Source of the DNA: Mimosa pudica
Taxonomy: Eukaryota > Streptophyta > Magnoliopsida > Fabales > Fabaceae
Length of the DNA: 64,000 nucleotides
NCBI GenBank assembly: GCA_029929735.1
Contig: JAKELP010000013.1
Location: 15,132,222 to 15,196,221 of the forward strand
Direction of reading: 5' to 3'
A program made the translations under genes and the position numbers. The number at the start of each line of letters is the position of its first letter. Position 1 is the first letter of the stretch. Positions 13,004 to 27,480 of this stretch are shown piece by piece. The notes beneath the pieces were generated by a model. That model made no database searches, was not told the DNA's origin, and saw only the letters and a program-made list of their open reading frames with translations.

Positions 13004-13305
13004 TATATCTAGATTCGTTGAATATACTCGAATTAAATAACTAACAAGAGCTTTAATTTATATCATTTAACAAGATTACTATGTAAAATATAAATGTATA
13101 GAAACGATAACATTGACGTGTAAACTCGTGAATTATTAGTTTACTCCGATCCTAAAAAAAATTTAACTGACTCATAATTCATTTTAGATAAGTAAAAAGG
13201 TTATAAAAATGTAAAAATGAAGAGTTAACTTGTTAGTTCCACAACTATATATAACTCTTTACCATACTTATATATTCACAAGTTTTCCTCTGAAATGTTG
13301 CTCAA

Positions 13306-13395
13306 ATACTCCCTTCGGTCCCTAATGTAAGAGCCCGAAATTTGAATGGTTTTGGTCCCTAATGTAAGAGCTCACCCCATATTCTCTCATCATTT
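13306..13395. mobile_element. Truncated MITE of family B (5' end only)
   Basis: The first about 90 bp match the left ends of the elements at 29321 and 35619: a tandem double copy of the ccctaatgtaagagc block with tttgaatggttttggt between. The match is lost after 13395 and no right end follows. Confidence 0.75.
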
Positions 13396-16325
13396 ATCTT
13401 TTGGGGATATGTAGGCACTATGCAGGCGAAAACAAAAGGAAGCTGTATAAAGTATAATACAGTACGTAGCTAATTACAGATATAATAAATGGAACTAATT
13501 AATGACTAATGGTGTTAGAAAGATTCAAGAGAATAATATATAAGATAAATAGTGAAGAGTATCAACACGAATAATGAAAATTATACAATAACATTTTTTC
13601 TAATCGGATCCACTTGAATTAGATTATCCCTCATGTGAGGTGATGATAATCCTTCACTTGAGGTGTTAAATTTCTCACTCTCTAGCATTATGATCTTAAG
13701 ATTATGATCTTAATGTAAGAAACCAAGTTAACTCTCATTCTTAATGTAGATTCTCTTAATCTCATACCCTTTAACATTTAGGTTAGACCCTTTTATATAG
13801 ACAATAGAGTCACTAACCACCACTTACAATATTCAACTCATTTATCGTGATCTTAATATTTCTAACAAATCACCCCACGCATATCGGCGTATTTCTTGTT
13901 GCATATAAAGAAGTGACGCAGAAGAGGCATATGCATTAGAAAAGGACACTTGGACAGCCAAAAAAACAATTGTCGCAACTAATGCGGGCTTAGTGATAAG
14001 TGTGATTAAAATATGGGAAAACAACACCCACTAATAACTAAAAGTAAAAGGAGAAGAGGACAAAACTTCACTCTTGCTAATTGCTTCAAGCAACTAAAGA
14101 TACGTGAAGTACAATTAAGATCTTAACTCCCCAACTTCGCTTATTATCAATATCGACTTGGATTAACAAACATCGCTTCCTTATTTCTGTTTTTTGATTT
14201 CTGTTACCGCATTCAACATCGCTTCCTTACATGCCTTTTCTTGTCTTTGAGAAAATTCTCTGGCATGTTCCTCAAGACAAGAAAAAGCATGGTCCATTAA
14301 CGTCGTTGCTGACCACAGTGTTAAACAAGAACTTTAGCCCATTGAAATATACGGGCCTATATTCATATAATAAAGACGATGTAACTCAGGCAAATGAAAT
14401 GGTCCAAATATGATAGTGGGTCCATTGCCTTATATAAGGTCAACAACTATTTGTGGGTCTGGAGACTGGCTCATGGAAGTATTTTTGCAAATTTCCATTT
14501 TTTTTTGCCAGAAATATATGCGACTTGATCTAAATGTCCTAAATGCCATAATCCATACTGTATGCTTTTCAGTAATTTGAATGACACAAGGCTTATGTAT
14601 TTACAGGTTCACCTGTGACCATTCATTCAGTCAAGAAGAAGGTAAGAAGAAGAAACGACGAATCTAGAAAAACAAAATCAAACTAACCACCCAAAATTGA
14701 AGAATAAAGGAGAAATTAATAAGCTGTTCACCATATCTTAAACACGAGTTCTAGTCAAAATTAGAGGTTATACTTTTAACCATAAATGTAAGATTTTTAT
14801 CCATTTTATTTTTATATTTGTTATCTATTCAAACAAATCTGTCAAACCAATTAAGTGATATATATCTCTGCATATTTATGACACTTTTTTTTTACCAATA
14901 TACTATGACACTACTTGAAACGTTGGCAAAATGGCCACAGTCCCATGTCTAATTTTCAACACCCTTCTATATCTTGAATTTCTTGCCAGAGCTATCCTAA
15001 AACTTCTCATCCTTTCAAAATTAATTAATTAATTAAGAATAGAAATGATAAGAGCAATCGATGCACGCAATACATTTAAAAGTTAAGAGTTCAAACCCTT
15101 CCAGTGAAAGCAAATTTTTTTTTCTAAAAAAATATCCTTCTACGCGTTGAGTTTCATTTCTTTAAAAAAAAATAAGCAGACTACTGCAGACAACTGCATG
15201 ATTTTTATGATCAAATAGTAGTATATATTTTTCAATCAAGCATCATAGAGTAATAGTCATATTATTATTGAACAATTATGCACGACAAATGTCGTGGTTT
15301 TTTTAGAAAGTTACTTTAATGACACAGACAGAAAGAATTGTAAGTATTAAACCTAGACTATTAATGGATCTTTCATTGACAGGCAATCATAGATCAACGA
15401 AGTTGGCTGGCAACAAGAACATATCCACCCACTAACATTTCTCTGTCACGATTACTAAATCTTAAGAGGACAAGACATATGAATCTGATCGACTCAACTT
15501 TATAGATGGTGTGAACCGAAAGTAAAATAGATAGACACTTTCAAAAGATGATCGAACTGGAGCTAGAACCAAAAATCCACATATGCATAGCTGTCCCTAT
15601 TCAGTTGTTTTTGTCTATTCACTCCCAAGCTTCACTCAATTATTGATGTTGCCCCGAGAAATTAAACATGTCGCTTTTTACAGATAAGTAATCAAGTTGA
15701 TATAAAATCCATTAAGCAAATTTACTTCCCAAGCTATATATAACTTTTAAGTTTGCTGATAAAGTAACTGATATTTATGATATATCATCATCAAGTATTA
15801 TCTTTTTGCTATAACAAAAAAAGCATTATCTTTATGCACAACTTCTTCCATTATTAGGTGCAGTAACAGATTTGTTTGTAGCCAACTGGCTTTTCTTCCT
15901 TTTTCAATTACCAATATATTAATATGATAAAGAACTATATATATGGAATTATACATTGAGAACCAAAGCATGCATCACAGTCATATAAAGCTGTCTGGTT
16001 TTGGATCGAGTTTGCTGTGTTAATTAGCTTTGCAAGTTCTAATGAAACACCGTAAATTTCTTTAATCTCTCAATTCCTTCTGTGGTTTATTTCTCTCATT
16101 CATTATTGTTGAGATACTATCAATGATGGCAATTTACGAAAAAAAATTTATAAATTAAAAATGGATTTTACGTTTAGGCCAACTAATATCACTTTCTCAA
16201 TAGCTTCTATATTAAGCATTGAAAGATTTATTATTTGTACGAGTTTAAATCATGGACAGTAATCTTCAATGTATATACGTTTCATGCGTAAAAATACTAT
16301 GATTATGATTGAAAAGGTTAACATA

Positions 16326-16457
16326 GTTCCAGTCTCCACTTAGTGAGAGTGATGAGTAAAGGAAATATATTAGGCAATCGATCTTACCCTCTTATTTAAA
16401 GGGGTTAACCTTAGACCCTACGGCAAGCGAGCTTACCGTTGAGTTTGACCTGCCATT
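16326..16457 (-). mobile_element. tRNA-derived SINE, diverged copy
   Basis: On the minus strand this reads with an A-box-like CTCAACGGTAAGCTCGC near its 5' end and ends in ...AGTGGAGACTGGAAC. It matches the SINE at 53195-53346, which has the same cggcaagcgagcttaccgttgag block. The B box is eroded and I could not define target-site duplications, so this is the older of the two copies. Confidence 0.65.
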
Positions 16458-16605
16458 CAAAATACCTTGATTGAAAGCATCAATAATTAACACGATGCAT
16501 AATAAACATTCTAAGGCCTAGCTAATTACAGAGTACAAAACCTAAAGTAGACGTAATAAGTTTTAAAACGACATTGATTATAGATCCTGATGGTGCAAGG
16601 TCGTT

Positions 16606-16676
16606 AGGTTCATTTTTTTTTTATCAGCAAGGTTAGGTTAGGTTCTTTTTTTTTTTTATCAGCAAGGTTAGGTTCA
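16606..16676. repeat. Imperfect tandem repeat with poly-T
   Basis: Two copies of a unit made of ggttc, a T-run and atcagcaaggttag lie head to tail. A related agcaaggttaggttc follows a T-run near 27010-27054. The nature of the repeat is unknown; it may be the tail region of a retroposed element. Confidence 0.5.
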
Positions 16677-18644
16677 TAAATAATGCAGCATGTGTTTATT
16701 CAACTGAACTTGTTTCAGACAATGCCTGCAGATGATAGAATGTTAAATAAAATGGATTCTGGCAGGTCCATATTTGAGAGCAACACGTGAAGAAATCAAA
16801 CATGTCGTGATTGGCATGTATAATTTGGGGAATACACACAAACACAGCGAAAAAGAAGAAGAACAAATGCCATATGGCATATGTGTGTTAACATCTGATG
16901 CATGTAATAAGAGTGTGCGTGTATGAGAGGGATCCGGAAACATCAAGAGAATTAGGCTGGTAGAGAGAAACACGAGAAATAAAAAGGACTAACTGACAAT
17001 TGAAGAGTCTTGATAATTAAAATAAATTAAATGCTGAGTCTGATCGACTTGGCTCTTAGAGAGGTTGTTGTGGTCAAGAATTCTTTTCATTTCATTTTAA
17101 TATAGAAATTACGAGTCACTTGGTATGGGCGCTCATATGATGACCTGTTTCTCCTCTTCTTAGTTCTTACCACTCACTTCACTGCTAATTGGAATATTAC
17201 GTACACTTCAAGCATACGTTTCATGTGTGTTCCTGTTACAACATATATTTTACTGCACAAGATTTTTATATTGCTTTGATTCTAAATATAAAATATGATT
17301 GGCTAATTTTGGGAGGTTAAGAGTGTTTTAATTTTTTTATCAGAGATTAAGAGAGTTAAGTAAGCTATTTAATTCTGAGATGCTTATATGTATCATTGGA
17401 TAATGGTACATATGTTTTTTTATCAAATCAAACAAATTATTTTAGATAAAAAAATTGATAATTTATTTATGCTTCTTTATTTTTCCTTAAACTAAGTCAA
17501 ATATGTCTTAAAAATGTGCTAAGTAAGAAAAATTACTCTTTGGGCCCTACTTATAGGGCAGAGAGACAAAACTTTTTTTTGCCCTATATATAAGTCACTT
17601 TATTATGAATGTATAACTTCATCATTCATTGGCCAAAAAAAGTCCACAATTTATCTATTATATATTGACTTTTTTTTTCATGTAGTAATAAAGTATATAT
17701 TAATTGTGGATAGAATAGGGAATTTGTTGCATTTAATGGGAAGTTAATGGAGTATTGTTTAAGGTTTTCCTTGATATTGTTTGAAATACTCCATATGAAA
17801 TGCGGACGAGGTGAGTTGTTCAAACATCATGCCAGTATGCTGGCATTGTCGAACCCACACATAATTTTTTACCTAGAAGATTCAAGCTTTCGACTTCCAC
17901 TCCGGGAGAATTAAGTCTCCCCTACAGTCCTACTCAACTCAATTCCTCTCTATTCGCATATAACAGTGAACATTTTTATTGCTAAACAGCAAGATCTTCT
18001 ATGGTAGAGTATTTCTCAAAGGGAGTGAGGAAGGGAGGTTAAAGATGTTTTCATGGTTGGGAAGATGCTTTACAATAATGCATTAGTAACACACACACAC
18101 GGCATGAACTGGTTTTACCAATGAAAAAGGACGCGTTTGTGGGAACTCGTGGCTAATAAAACTTATCAGCAATGAATTTATGAAGAATTTGTCACCCAGC
18201 TCATACTAAAAGTCCAACAAAAAAGGTTCAAATTTGTGATTCTCATAAGTGTTACATATATCCTATATGGCTATCATAACTCAACACTGTAGTGAACAAA
18301 TTCTGAGTGGCATGTATCTCATAACTGATAAAGTTGGATTCAGAATATGAAGCTAGCTCTAATGAAACTTGATCCTTTGGTTTGTCGTTCCGCTGAGATC
18401 TATGTCTCAGAAATATTGTTTAGTTATAGTTGGCCAATGATGCAGTGAACTTGGCTTATTTTATCTTATTTTATTCTATCTCTACACAAAAATGATCATC
18501 ATTTGGACTTCACTAGTTATAAACCCCTATTCTCTTTTCCTCCATTTAACTACTGTCACAGTTTTAATTTCTTGGTAGATATATGTACATACAAAAGTAG
18601 TATATCAAATTCATGACGAGAGGTAATTGATTTGATTAGTTATA

Positions 18645-18680
18645 TATGTATGTATGTATGTATGAATGCATGTATGTATG
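18645..18680. repeat. (TATG)n microsatellite
   Basis: A short run of tatg/atgt tetranucleotides with one interruption (tgaatgca). No other function is visible. Confidence 0.9.
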
Positions 18681-19492
18681 AAACTGTATGCTCTGTGGCT
18701 TGGTCAAATCTTAAATACAGTCATTCTGGGATTGGCTTTCTGAAGGGTGGGTGTCACGTACATGAACTTCAATAATGTAGCTACTTTTCAAAAGGACCCT
18801 ACCCATCTCAGTTTATATGAGCAGATCTTATTCCCGAAATTAATTATTTGGCCCACTTGGGACTATGATATGCTTATGTAAAGAAAAAGACCATGCAAAT
18901 CATGACGCCTTCTGTTATTTCAAATCGTGTGAAACGCAACGCAGACACAGAAAAACTCGTTTAGTTTCACCAATACATTAACACCTCTCACAAAAAGTCT
19001 TACATTGGACCATGAACTGTTAAATCCAGAAAAGTCTTCTAATTTCTTTTGCAAAAGTTCTTCGCTCGCCAAGTTCATCGACTTGGGTTCTAGAGGAATG
19101 TAAGATAAGGACTTGACAGTTGACACCATAACAGGAATCACTTCATCGTCTTTCCCTAAACTTTTGGGATTCGTTCATGATCCTCGTCATCATTGAACTT
19201 TAGCAGAAACGAGTGAATGTGTCATATTATAAATTGATTGATGAGTAAAGTATTGGTACTTACATACAAGCTGTATTGATCGTAAAGGGAAAGGAAAAAT
19301 ACTAAAAGGAGCCTCATCATCCTATTTTTTTTAGATAAAAAAATGGCCAAACTAAAAATGGGCCTATGGAGAGGGCTCTACTAGTATATGAGTATATTTT
19401 TTCTTCTCTGTTTGTGAGAATATACTGTCATTTTTTTTATACAAGAACAAATTCCTGACTACCAATACACATCAGTGTGAAGTCAAGGTGAA

Positions 19493-20989
19493 TTAGAAGG
19501 TGGAAATGCATCGTCTATGGCGGGCAACAGAACGCTGCTTCACTTGCTTAATCTCTTGTTTCCATACATTGCCAATATCTTGAGAAATTTTCACAGCATC
19601 AGATGAAGCTCCAGATAGCCCTCTCCTAGTGAATCCAACTGCATATAGCCCTGCGTTTCCTTTCCACCCATTTGGGAAATCTCTCTTTGGGTATCCATTC
19701 TTTGAGAAAAATTCACCTTCCTGTTCATAACATAACCAAATTCACTTCAGTTCACTTTGAAAAATTAAAAATAAAATAAAATAAAAAATCACTTTTTTTT
19801 CTAATTTAAGGTAAAATGAAACAGAGGATTTTGGAACATTTTCTCACCTGTAGCCAGTACGGAACATTGCTGCGATATCCTGTGGCAAGTACCACAGCAT
19901 CAACGTCAAGTTTTTCACCGTTTACAAGTTCAACCTCATTTCCATTAAATCTTTTAATTCCTGGAACAACGTTAATGTCTCCGGATCTTATTTTCTCCAA
20001 AGTTCCAATGTCCAAAACAGGGGTTTTTCCCTTTACGTTCTTTAGTTCTAATGGTCCCATGGATGGCCTTTTAAGCCCATATTTCTCAACGTTTCCAAGA
20101 ATAAACCATGCCAATATCACTAGAATCTTATCCACCAGCCAAACAGGTAACCATTGCATCATTAAAACAGCCAATTCAAACGTTGACTTGCCAAACACTT
20201 CTCTAGGCAACACATGAACCTGAACACCAAAAACAGAACAAACCGGTTAATATTTTTCATCCCAGTAAAAAGATTTAATTTTTATCACAAAATCGAGATA
20301 AAGAAAAGAACTTTGAATTGATTACTCACCGAGCTACGAACAACCATTGAAGGAGAAGCATTATGGTTAGAGAGATCAAGTGAAAGTTCCATGCCAGAGT
20401 TTCCACATCCAACAACAAGAACTTTCTTTCCCCTAAAACTCTCCCCAGACTTATACTCACAAGCATGGATAATTTCTCCTTTGAATTCAGACAAGCCTTC
20501 AATCTCAGGCATCACACGCTCAGCGTTCTCGCCTGTAGCTACCACAAGCCACCTGCAAATATACTCCATCTCACCAGATGAAGAAACAGTCTTAACTCTC
20601 CACAGTCCACTAGTCTCATCATACCTAGCAGACTGGACACACTCATTGAACTTTGGGTTGATGTCAAAGTGGCTAGCATAGTTTTCGAGGTAATCAATGA
20701 ACTGTCTTTTGGTGGGGTATTCAGGGTAGTGATCAGGGAAGGGAAGTTTTGGGAGTTGACAGAATTGTTTAGGGAGGTGAAGCTTTAGTCTATCATAAGT
20801 TTTGCGTTGCCAAAGTGAGGCAATACAATCAGCTCTCTCCACAACCATGAAGGGAATTCCTTGTTCTCTCAGACATGCTGCGGTGGCTAGACCGGACGGT
20901 CCGGCCCCCACGATGACCGGACCGTTGACCCAAATGCACCGGCGAGAGGACAGGTCTTGGGGATCATGAAGGCGAAACAAGTTCTCCAT
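19493..20989 (-). CDS. YUCCA flavin-containing monooxygenase (YUC8/YUC9 type)
   Basis: Three exons on the minus strand: 20989-20330, 20219-19848 and 19720-19493, all GT-AG and phase 0, give 419 residues. YUCCA enzymes convert indole-3-pyruvate to indole-3-acetic acid using FAD, NADPH and O2, the last step of the main auxin route. The FAD-binding GAGPSG is at residues 28-33, the NADPH-binding GCGNSG at 194-199 and the ATGY motif at 332-335. The start MENLFRL, the phrase CIWVNGPVIVGAGPSG and the C-terminal RRCIS are features I associate with Arabidopsis YUC8/YUC9, and the length is normal for the family. No key residue is missing. The frame stays open 64 codons upstream, but the ATG at 20989 is the one conserved in the family and lies downstream of a TATA-like box. 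A full-length functional enzyme is likely. Confidence 0.95.
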
Positions 20990-21157
20990 TTTCTTTTGGT
21001 GATGCTTTGAGGGATTGGTAATAAGTTGGATAGTGTGTTGTTGGACTAGAAAGTGAGCTTCTTGGGACTTTGTTTGAAGGATGAAGAAGTGTTTTGTGTG
21101 CTTGTTACTTTGTTTTGAGTTTGGATATTGAACGAGGAGGAATGAGAGGGTGGAGGG

Positions 21158-21166
21158 GTTTAAATA
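21158..21166 (-). promoter_or_regulatory. TATA-like box of the YUCCA gene
   Basis: CTATTTAAA on the minus strand sits about 170 bp upstream of the YUCCA ATG, placing a transcript start near 21130 and a leader of about 140 nt. It is inferred from sequence and distance only. Confidence 0.45.
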
Positions 21167-21665
21167 GGGGGGCTTCAACATAATCGCAATGCATGTGATG
21201 TGTGCGCGCGTTTGATGCCTTTTTCTTCTTTCTAATATTCTCGTGAAATTATTTTAATAAATTATTGAATATATATTAGTTTGTGATGATCTCTTGCTAT
21301 TATGTTACCACATGCTAATCTTTTTTAGAAGACTTTATTGGGATATATTCTCTTTTAATTTTGTCATTTTATAAGACCCTACCACATTCAGCTTCTTCAG
21401 AAATTACTCAACCACGAGCAGCATTTGATCTTTTTAATTAGGAGGTTTTTATAAACGTTAAACGAGAAATGTGGGAATATATTCTCGCGCGTTGAAGTGC
21501 ATTTTGGCTTAGAGGTTCCTTCCCGCGACATATAATTGAACCAAGCTCTCCCTAATTAAGTTTTTTAAAAAAAAAAAAATTTAATTTATTTACAATAAAA
21601 TATTCATATCATATGTTACTCAATTTTTTTTCAAACAAAAAGAAGAAAACGAACTCTTTCCACTA

Positions 21666-21713
<48 letters not shown>
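21666..21713. repeat. Compound (TA)n(GA)n microsatellite
   Basis: About 26 bp of TA repeats pass directly into about 21 bp of GA repeats, roughly 500 bp upstream of the YUCCA promoter. Confidence 0.95.
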
Positions 21714-22427
21714 TAAAAAATTATAAATCGCCATCTTGATGATATATGCATGTAAAAGTTAGATATCTGATTTATCCATATTAAAAACTTAATTTAGTTT
21801 GTTCATTCATTCTAGTAAATAATCATTATTCTCGTTAATGAAAAGCCTGCGTACTTAATATAGGTTAGATAAAAAGTATGCCATAAATTTAGGACACATT
21901 AAAATGGAATGTGTACATTATGATAAAGAATACGCTTTAACTGGAAAGAAAGAGCATGAGCTTACTCTGAACTAGTGGTAAAAAAGCAGGCAGGAAATAT
22001 GCATGCATGCGTGGACAGTGATTTAAGTGAGGTCAAAGTGTGAGTACGGGTGTATGAAGAAGAGGTGAATTTAGTAAATTGACTATATTCACAAATACTC
22101 ACTTATTTTATTTATAGGGTATAGAGAAAATACATTGATTAGTTATATTTATAAGTCACTTTATTAAATATTTAATGTGAATATACAACCTTACTTTCAA
22201 TTTACATTATCTATTGACTTTAATTTATTCACTTGTGTTATAAACAATAAAACTAAATTGGAGTTAATTAAGTTGTAAAATGAATAAAGTTTAACTTAGA
22301 ATTTTCACCGGTCTGTATGAATTAACTTTAAGTGATTCATTAAATGGATTATAGTAGTTCATGCCTGTGTGTATACGGCGTTAAGGTATAATGGGACGAG
22401 ATTGTATCCGTGCAAGGAAGGAGTAAT

Positions 22428-22724
22428 ATTCTCTCTTATCCCTAATATAAGAGCACAAAATTTGAATGCTTTTAGTATCTAATATAAGAGTTCGTCTCAC
22501 ATTCTCTCCTCATTTAATGTGTTTTTCCTATTTTACCCCTAACTGTCTTTCATATTTATTAATACTCCGTACTTATGTATTCCTCTCTCTTAAAAGTATT
22601 ATAATAAATATGGGCAATATTGTAAAAGAAGCATTAACTCCAGACACCCAACTAACATTCACATATTTTCTTATGAAGCGTTTTTTTGGCAATTAACTCT
22701 TATATTAGGGACATGAAGGAGTAT
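22428..22724. mobile_element. Stowaway-like MITE, family B (diverged copy)
   Basis: The interior matches the copies at 29321 and 35619: double taagagc block, ttttcctattttacccctaact, aataaatatgggcaat, cagacacccaactaacattcac and aagcgtttttttggc. The ends are more diverged (ttctctcttatccctaat / attagggacatgaaggag). It is probably the oldest of the nearly complete copies in this window. Confidence 0.75.
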
Positions 22725-25700
22725 TGAGAAAGGTGGAATGAGAGAATAATGAGGAGTAATGATGAGGAGTGAAAGTGACGTGTAATCCTGTCGTGATTAT
22801 ATTGGGACCAAGCAATGAGAGGGAAAGGGATCATGCTCACGTGGAGTGCTGACTAGATAACCCAAGCGAAAGCCCACGTGGATGGGATGATGAGCCTTCA
22901 ATTGCCTCTTCCTTTGAGGATGGCGACCTCTTTGTGCCCCACTTTCTTCCTCCGCCATCGACTTTCATCTCCATTTCATCCCCGCCACATGTCGGTCCCC
23001 CATTTATCCTCTCCCCATTTCTCCCTCCAAACCCTGCACAATACTAAAAATCTTCTCTACTCCCCTTTTTATCCTGCATTTATTTCTCCGCGATCAAGAA
23101 GGACTCATCGTGTAAAGTTGCTGGGTCATTTCACATCCTTAATTATTTTAAAATATCAACTATCATTTCTAATCACAAACCAATAAATAAATGATAGTTG
23201 AGTTATCAATTTATAAGGCTAAAAATTTGTCAGCTTATTTTTCAACTTCAACATTTATTAGATAATGTGACTTCACATTTTTAACTTTGAATCTCTATTA
23301 ATTAATGATAAAAGTAAAGTGAGAGAAAAACAACTAACGAGTTGGACAGATAGTGCCTTATAATTGGGATACGAATACTTATTAATTGGCACCCCTATAA
23401 GTTATAAATAAGGAGAAGTAGTAGATTAAAGTAACTTGGAAGAAAAAACAACGATTGCAGGATTATGCTCTGCATTGCCAAGTTCGCGGTTTTATAGGCT
23501 GAGTAATCATTTTCTTACTAAGCAAAGGTGCAAATGTGATACTAATAAATTTTGTCCATAGGAGCATTTCTAATACTCAAGTTTCGCGAGATGCACCAAC
23601 GATATCCATCTATTAAACAAAGAGCAATTGTGGTTAATATTGCCGTTAAATTTGAATGGTTTTCGCTATAATGTTATTACCAAAAGATCCCTAAAAATCA
23701 TCTAATTATTACTATGTCCCAAGAGACTTGAGGGTGATTAAATTTGATTGAGAAAAGACTATGATGTCCTTGATTGAAACAAGTAATTCTTAAACCAGAC
23801 TAATAATATGTAAAAGGTGTTGTAATTTTTTTTAATTAAATTTTATTACCCTCAAGTATCTTGAGACAAGGTAATAATTAAATGATATCTAGGGACTTCA
23901 TGCTAATAAATTTCAACAGAAATTATCCAAATTTAATAGCAGTATTACATTTGCTCCATGTTCAAGAAATGAGTATCACTGGTGCAACTTGTGAAATTGG
24001 TGCAACTTGTGAAACTTGAGTATTAGAAATGTTACTGGGGCAAAAGTTAGTATCAGATTCTTACCTTTGCCCTTTTCTTAATATATGCCGTTATTATCTA
24101 TCCAATATTACAACTTCACGTACATATAGGTGCTCCTTTAAATAGGAGGGTGCGTGAACTTGCACCAAGTTAGTGTGTACTTGGTTTGTTATGCACAGGG
24201 CTGTAAAAAATGACCAAAGCAGGTTACTTTCGGTGTGCTATGGGATTTATATATAAAAGGCCCTCGGTTCAGTTCGTACTTGCCAGCTAGTTAAATGCTT
24301 TACATAACCCCCTCCCCTTTCTTGATTATTTCTTTAGTTTAATTAACTAGCTTCAATACAGTTCACATACAGTACATACATATCGATCGCCTGAAGATGT
24401 ATATAATCGAGAAGCTTTTGGCTGGAAAAATCATGAAGGTTTGTCCCCACCCACATTCCCTCACTTTAAGAATTTCTCATGGGAAGGATGAGAGGAAGCA
24501 CGCACGTGCATGCATGAACCCTTGAACTCCATATATACACGAGGCCCTCTTGTTAATGACAGTACAGAGGGAAAAAAATTAAGATTTGTAATTAATAAGT
24601 TTCGAGCTTCGGTTTTTTGTGTCTGAATGTATAAATAATATCAGCTCACTCAAATCCTGGCACGCATCAAAAAGCGAATAATATAAGATATGAGAGAGAA
24701 GGGTATAATTGGTTGCATATCTATAGGGATAGCTGTTTTATTATTATCCCTAAGCGATTTATAATTTCCACACCTAAACAGCCTTGCTCTGCTCCACATC
24801 CAGCTTGTGAAGTGAACCTTTTTCTGCTCTTTTATCATAAGGCGTGATTCATCATATTATTACTACTTTTCCTCTTACTCGTTCTCAAAATATCTCTTTT
24901 TTAGCTTCAATAATCTGGCTACAAACTTTATATTCTTATCTAGTCAACTGAAATCGCCCAGCTGCTAATTATATATAAATATATATCTCGCTAGCTATAC
25001 TTTCTCTTTTTAGTCTCGTCGGTGGTCATCTAGCTCCCTTGTTATCCATATGTATGTAGCCTAGCATTCAAGAAAAAAATTAATGAAATGAATATATAAA
25101 ACGCGTTATTGTTTTAAATTTGGAAGATAATGAATTAATATGGCTCGCTTTATTATTGCGCGTTGATTAAATGAATAAACTAGCATGGCTTTACATGTTA
25201 AGTATGGACTATAATGAGTTTGAATCACGCGTAGAAGGAAAAGGTCCGAGAGAGAGAGAGAGGTATATGCATATGGCAAACATCACATTGAGATCACACA
25301 CAGAGTCCTAATGTTTATCACTGGCCTTACTGGAACTCTTCAATAAATAAGTCATCACTTGCTTTGGAATATGGTTCATGGCGGTGCATACGACCTACCT
25401 ACACAATTTTTTTATATGACATAATATTAATTAATTATTCCTCACTTTGTTCTATGGAAATTTGTTCGGCTGCTGCTGAGAAATTTCTGAGAAGAGGAGC
25501 TAGTTTTGATGTGAAAATGGAAGGACACGGGGACAAAAATATGGCTGATTATAGGGTTATACGTGTTTGTTAGGGAAGATATGTTCTTAAATTAGTGAAT
25601 CACTATAAACGTAGTTCCCACCAAACCCAACACGTACGATATGTCAAATTTGGAATACATTGATAGATATTGTATTTGTAGTTCTGCCAACAATTATGTA

Positions 25701-27480
25701 CATTTAATTGGGCTTTACAGAATAGTTTTTTAGAATTTGATAGTATTTTAATTTTAACAATACCAAGAAGAGGAGGGGATGCATCAGTTAGCATTGCCGA
25801 CGATTTAATACGAAAGTGACAATAAGGACAATGTGTATAGGCGCATCGTAGACTTTCTCGGATTAGAAGACGTCAACATTGCAACTAACAACAAATTCAA
25901 GTCCCCCCCAGTTCAGTACGCGTCAATAATGATTTCAATAAAATTTATTTGGTCTCAATCATACATATTCATGTTCAGAATCTTATTACATGCCATTATG
26001 AACAAGGACACATGCCTCTTCATTTAAAAAAAATGATTTTGTCATACAATATAATATTATACAGTGAATATCAATATATTCTTCATATTTTTATTCTTCC
26101 TAGGATTTTTTTTCTTTAAATGTTATTAACTTTGCAAAATTTCATGCAAGGAGTTTCTAATAATGCCATAAAACTTCATCATAATTCTCCTGTAATTTCA
26201 TGCATAATCGTCAATGACTTAGGAGTTATGACCTATAAATAGAAGTCATGTACAAGACATTTGGTACCACTAAATCACAAGTGAAAGTGATAGTTTCCTC
26301 CTTTCATATCTTCTTTCTTGTTTTTACATTCTTTCTTCTATATCTATCTCTTCCTTACTGATTTTTTATAATATATATTTTTTTGTGATATTTCAGAGTA
26401 AATACTGCGTCAATGGATCTTTTAATATATCTCGTCCGGATAGACTGTACTTAGTTATATATACATTGTACTATATATATGCACAAATATATTTGATTGA
26501 CAATGCAACAAAATCGATTCAATTACTAAAATGGCATTTTATTTGTATGTGATAATTGAACTATATGATCTGTTGGATTGGGATAGTCATCTCCAATAAT
26601 CATCAACATTATTTTCTTATTAATTAATTTTATGGGAAAATATATCTTATGGGAAATTAAAGTGTATGAGTGGGTTTCTTATTAAAACAATAGTATATGA
26701 TGTTTTCTTATAAAAGATAACAAAATAAAAGAATAAAATGCATTAAAATCGCTTAAATAATTTTCCTTTTGGTGGTTTCCTGTGGATAAACAAGGTTTTG
26801 CTACCTTCAAGAAAGATAAAAATAGTACTCCAGTATTTTTAAATGATAGTAACAGTATTTAATTTATTTAGATATTTCTATAATTATTTCATCTCAACTA
26901 AATGGCATCATTTAATTTAGATGTGATATATTAGGGAAAATGTCCTATAGTTTCATCTAGGACGACTATGTTATATAAAACCCATAATTTTTTGAAAGCA
27001 AATGAGACTTAAGTTTTTTTTTTATTTTGTGGGGGAGCAAGGTTAGGTTCAATTCATGAATATGGGCAAAAGGCAAAAGGGGTCTTTGACGACCAAACCC
27101 CAAAATATAAACAAATGAGAAATGACTTTCGCTCATGACCCTCGCAAGCGAAAAGCCTTAATCATATATATTTATTTCATTATTACTTTGATTTTATTTT
27201 ATAGAATTCCACCTACTATTGTCCTCGTCATATCCTATTATATTAATCATTATTCGTTCCTGGCCAAAAATATACTAATCACTGAATCGAACTCATCATC
27301 GTGACTCGTCTCAGATTAATTTATGTTTTTTTCGAAACTAAAGCTCTATACATATATTGTGGGGTTCTTTCTATTCTTCTGATCAGTATATAGCTCGCTT
27401 TGGCTTTATATCTATAGTTTTTTTGCGAGAAAAAGGGCATTGAGGCGGAAGCTTTGAAGCAAAAGAGATTGATATCAATA

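Larger units (their letters stand above)
11499..19492. other. Intergenic region between the TRM and YUCCA genes
   Basis: Eight kb of AT-rich DNA with no gene I can support. It holds a Stowaway-like element, a broken MITE, a SINE and short tandem repeats (listed separately). The part nearest 19492 should include the 3' UTR and terminator of the YUCCA gene. Open frames of 60-76 codons here have no recognisable domain and biased composition. Confidence 0.5.

Noticed and set aside
20990..21181. In-frame 64-codon extension upstream of the YUCCA ATG
   Set aside because: It begins upstream of the TATA-like box and has no similarity to YUCCA proteins, which start at the conserved MENLF.
22878..23186. 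102-codon frame rich in Pro, Ser, His and Arg, looking like a transit peptide
   Set aside because: No downstream domain, no conserved neighbour exon and a composition explained by local C-richness.
24490..24520. Resemblance to miR164 (gaagcacgcacgtgca)
   Set aside because: Several mismatches in the mature region and no complementary star arm nearby, so no precursor hairpin.
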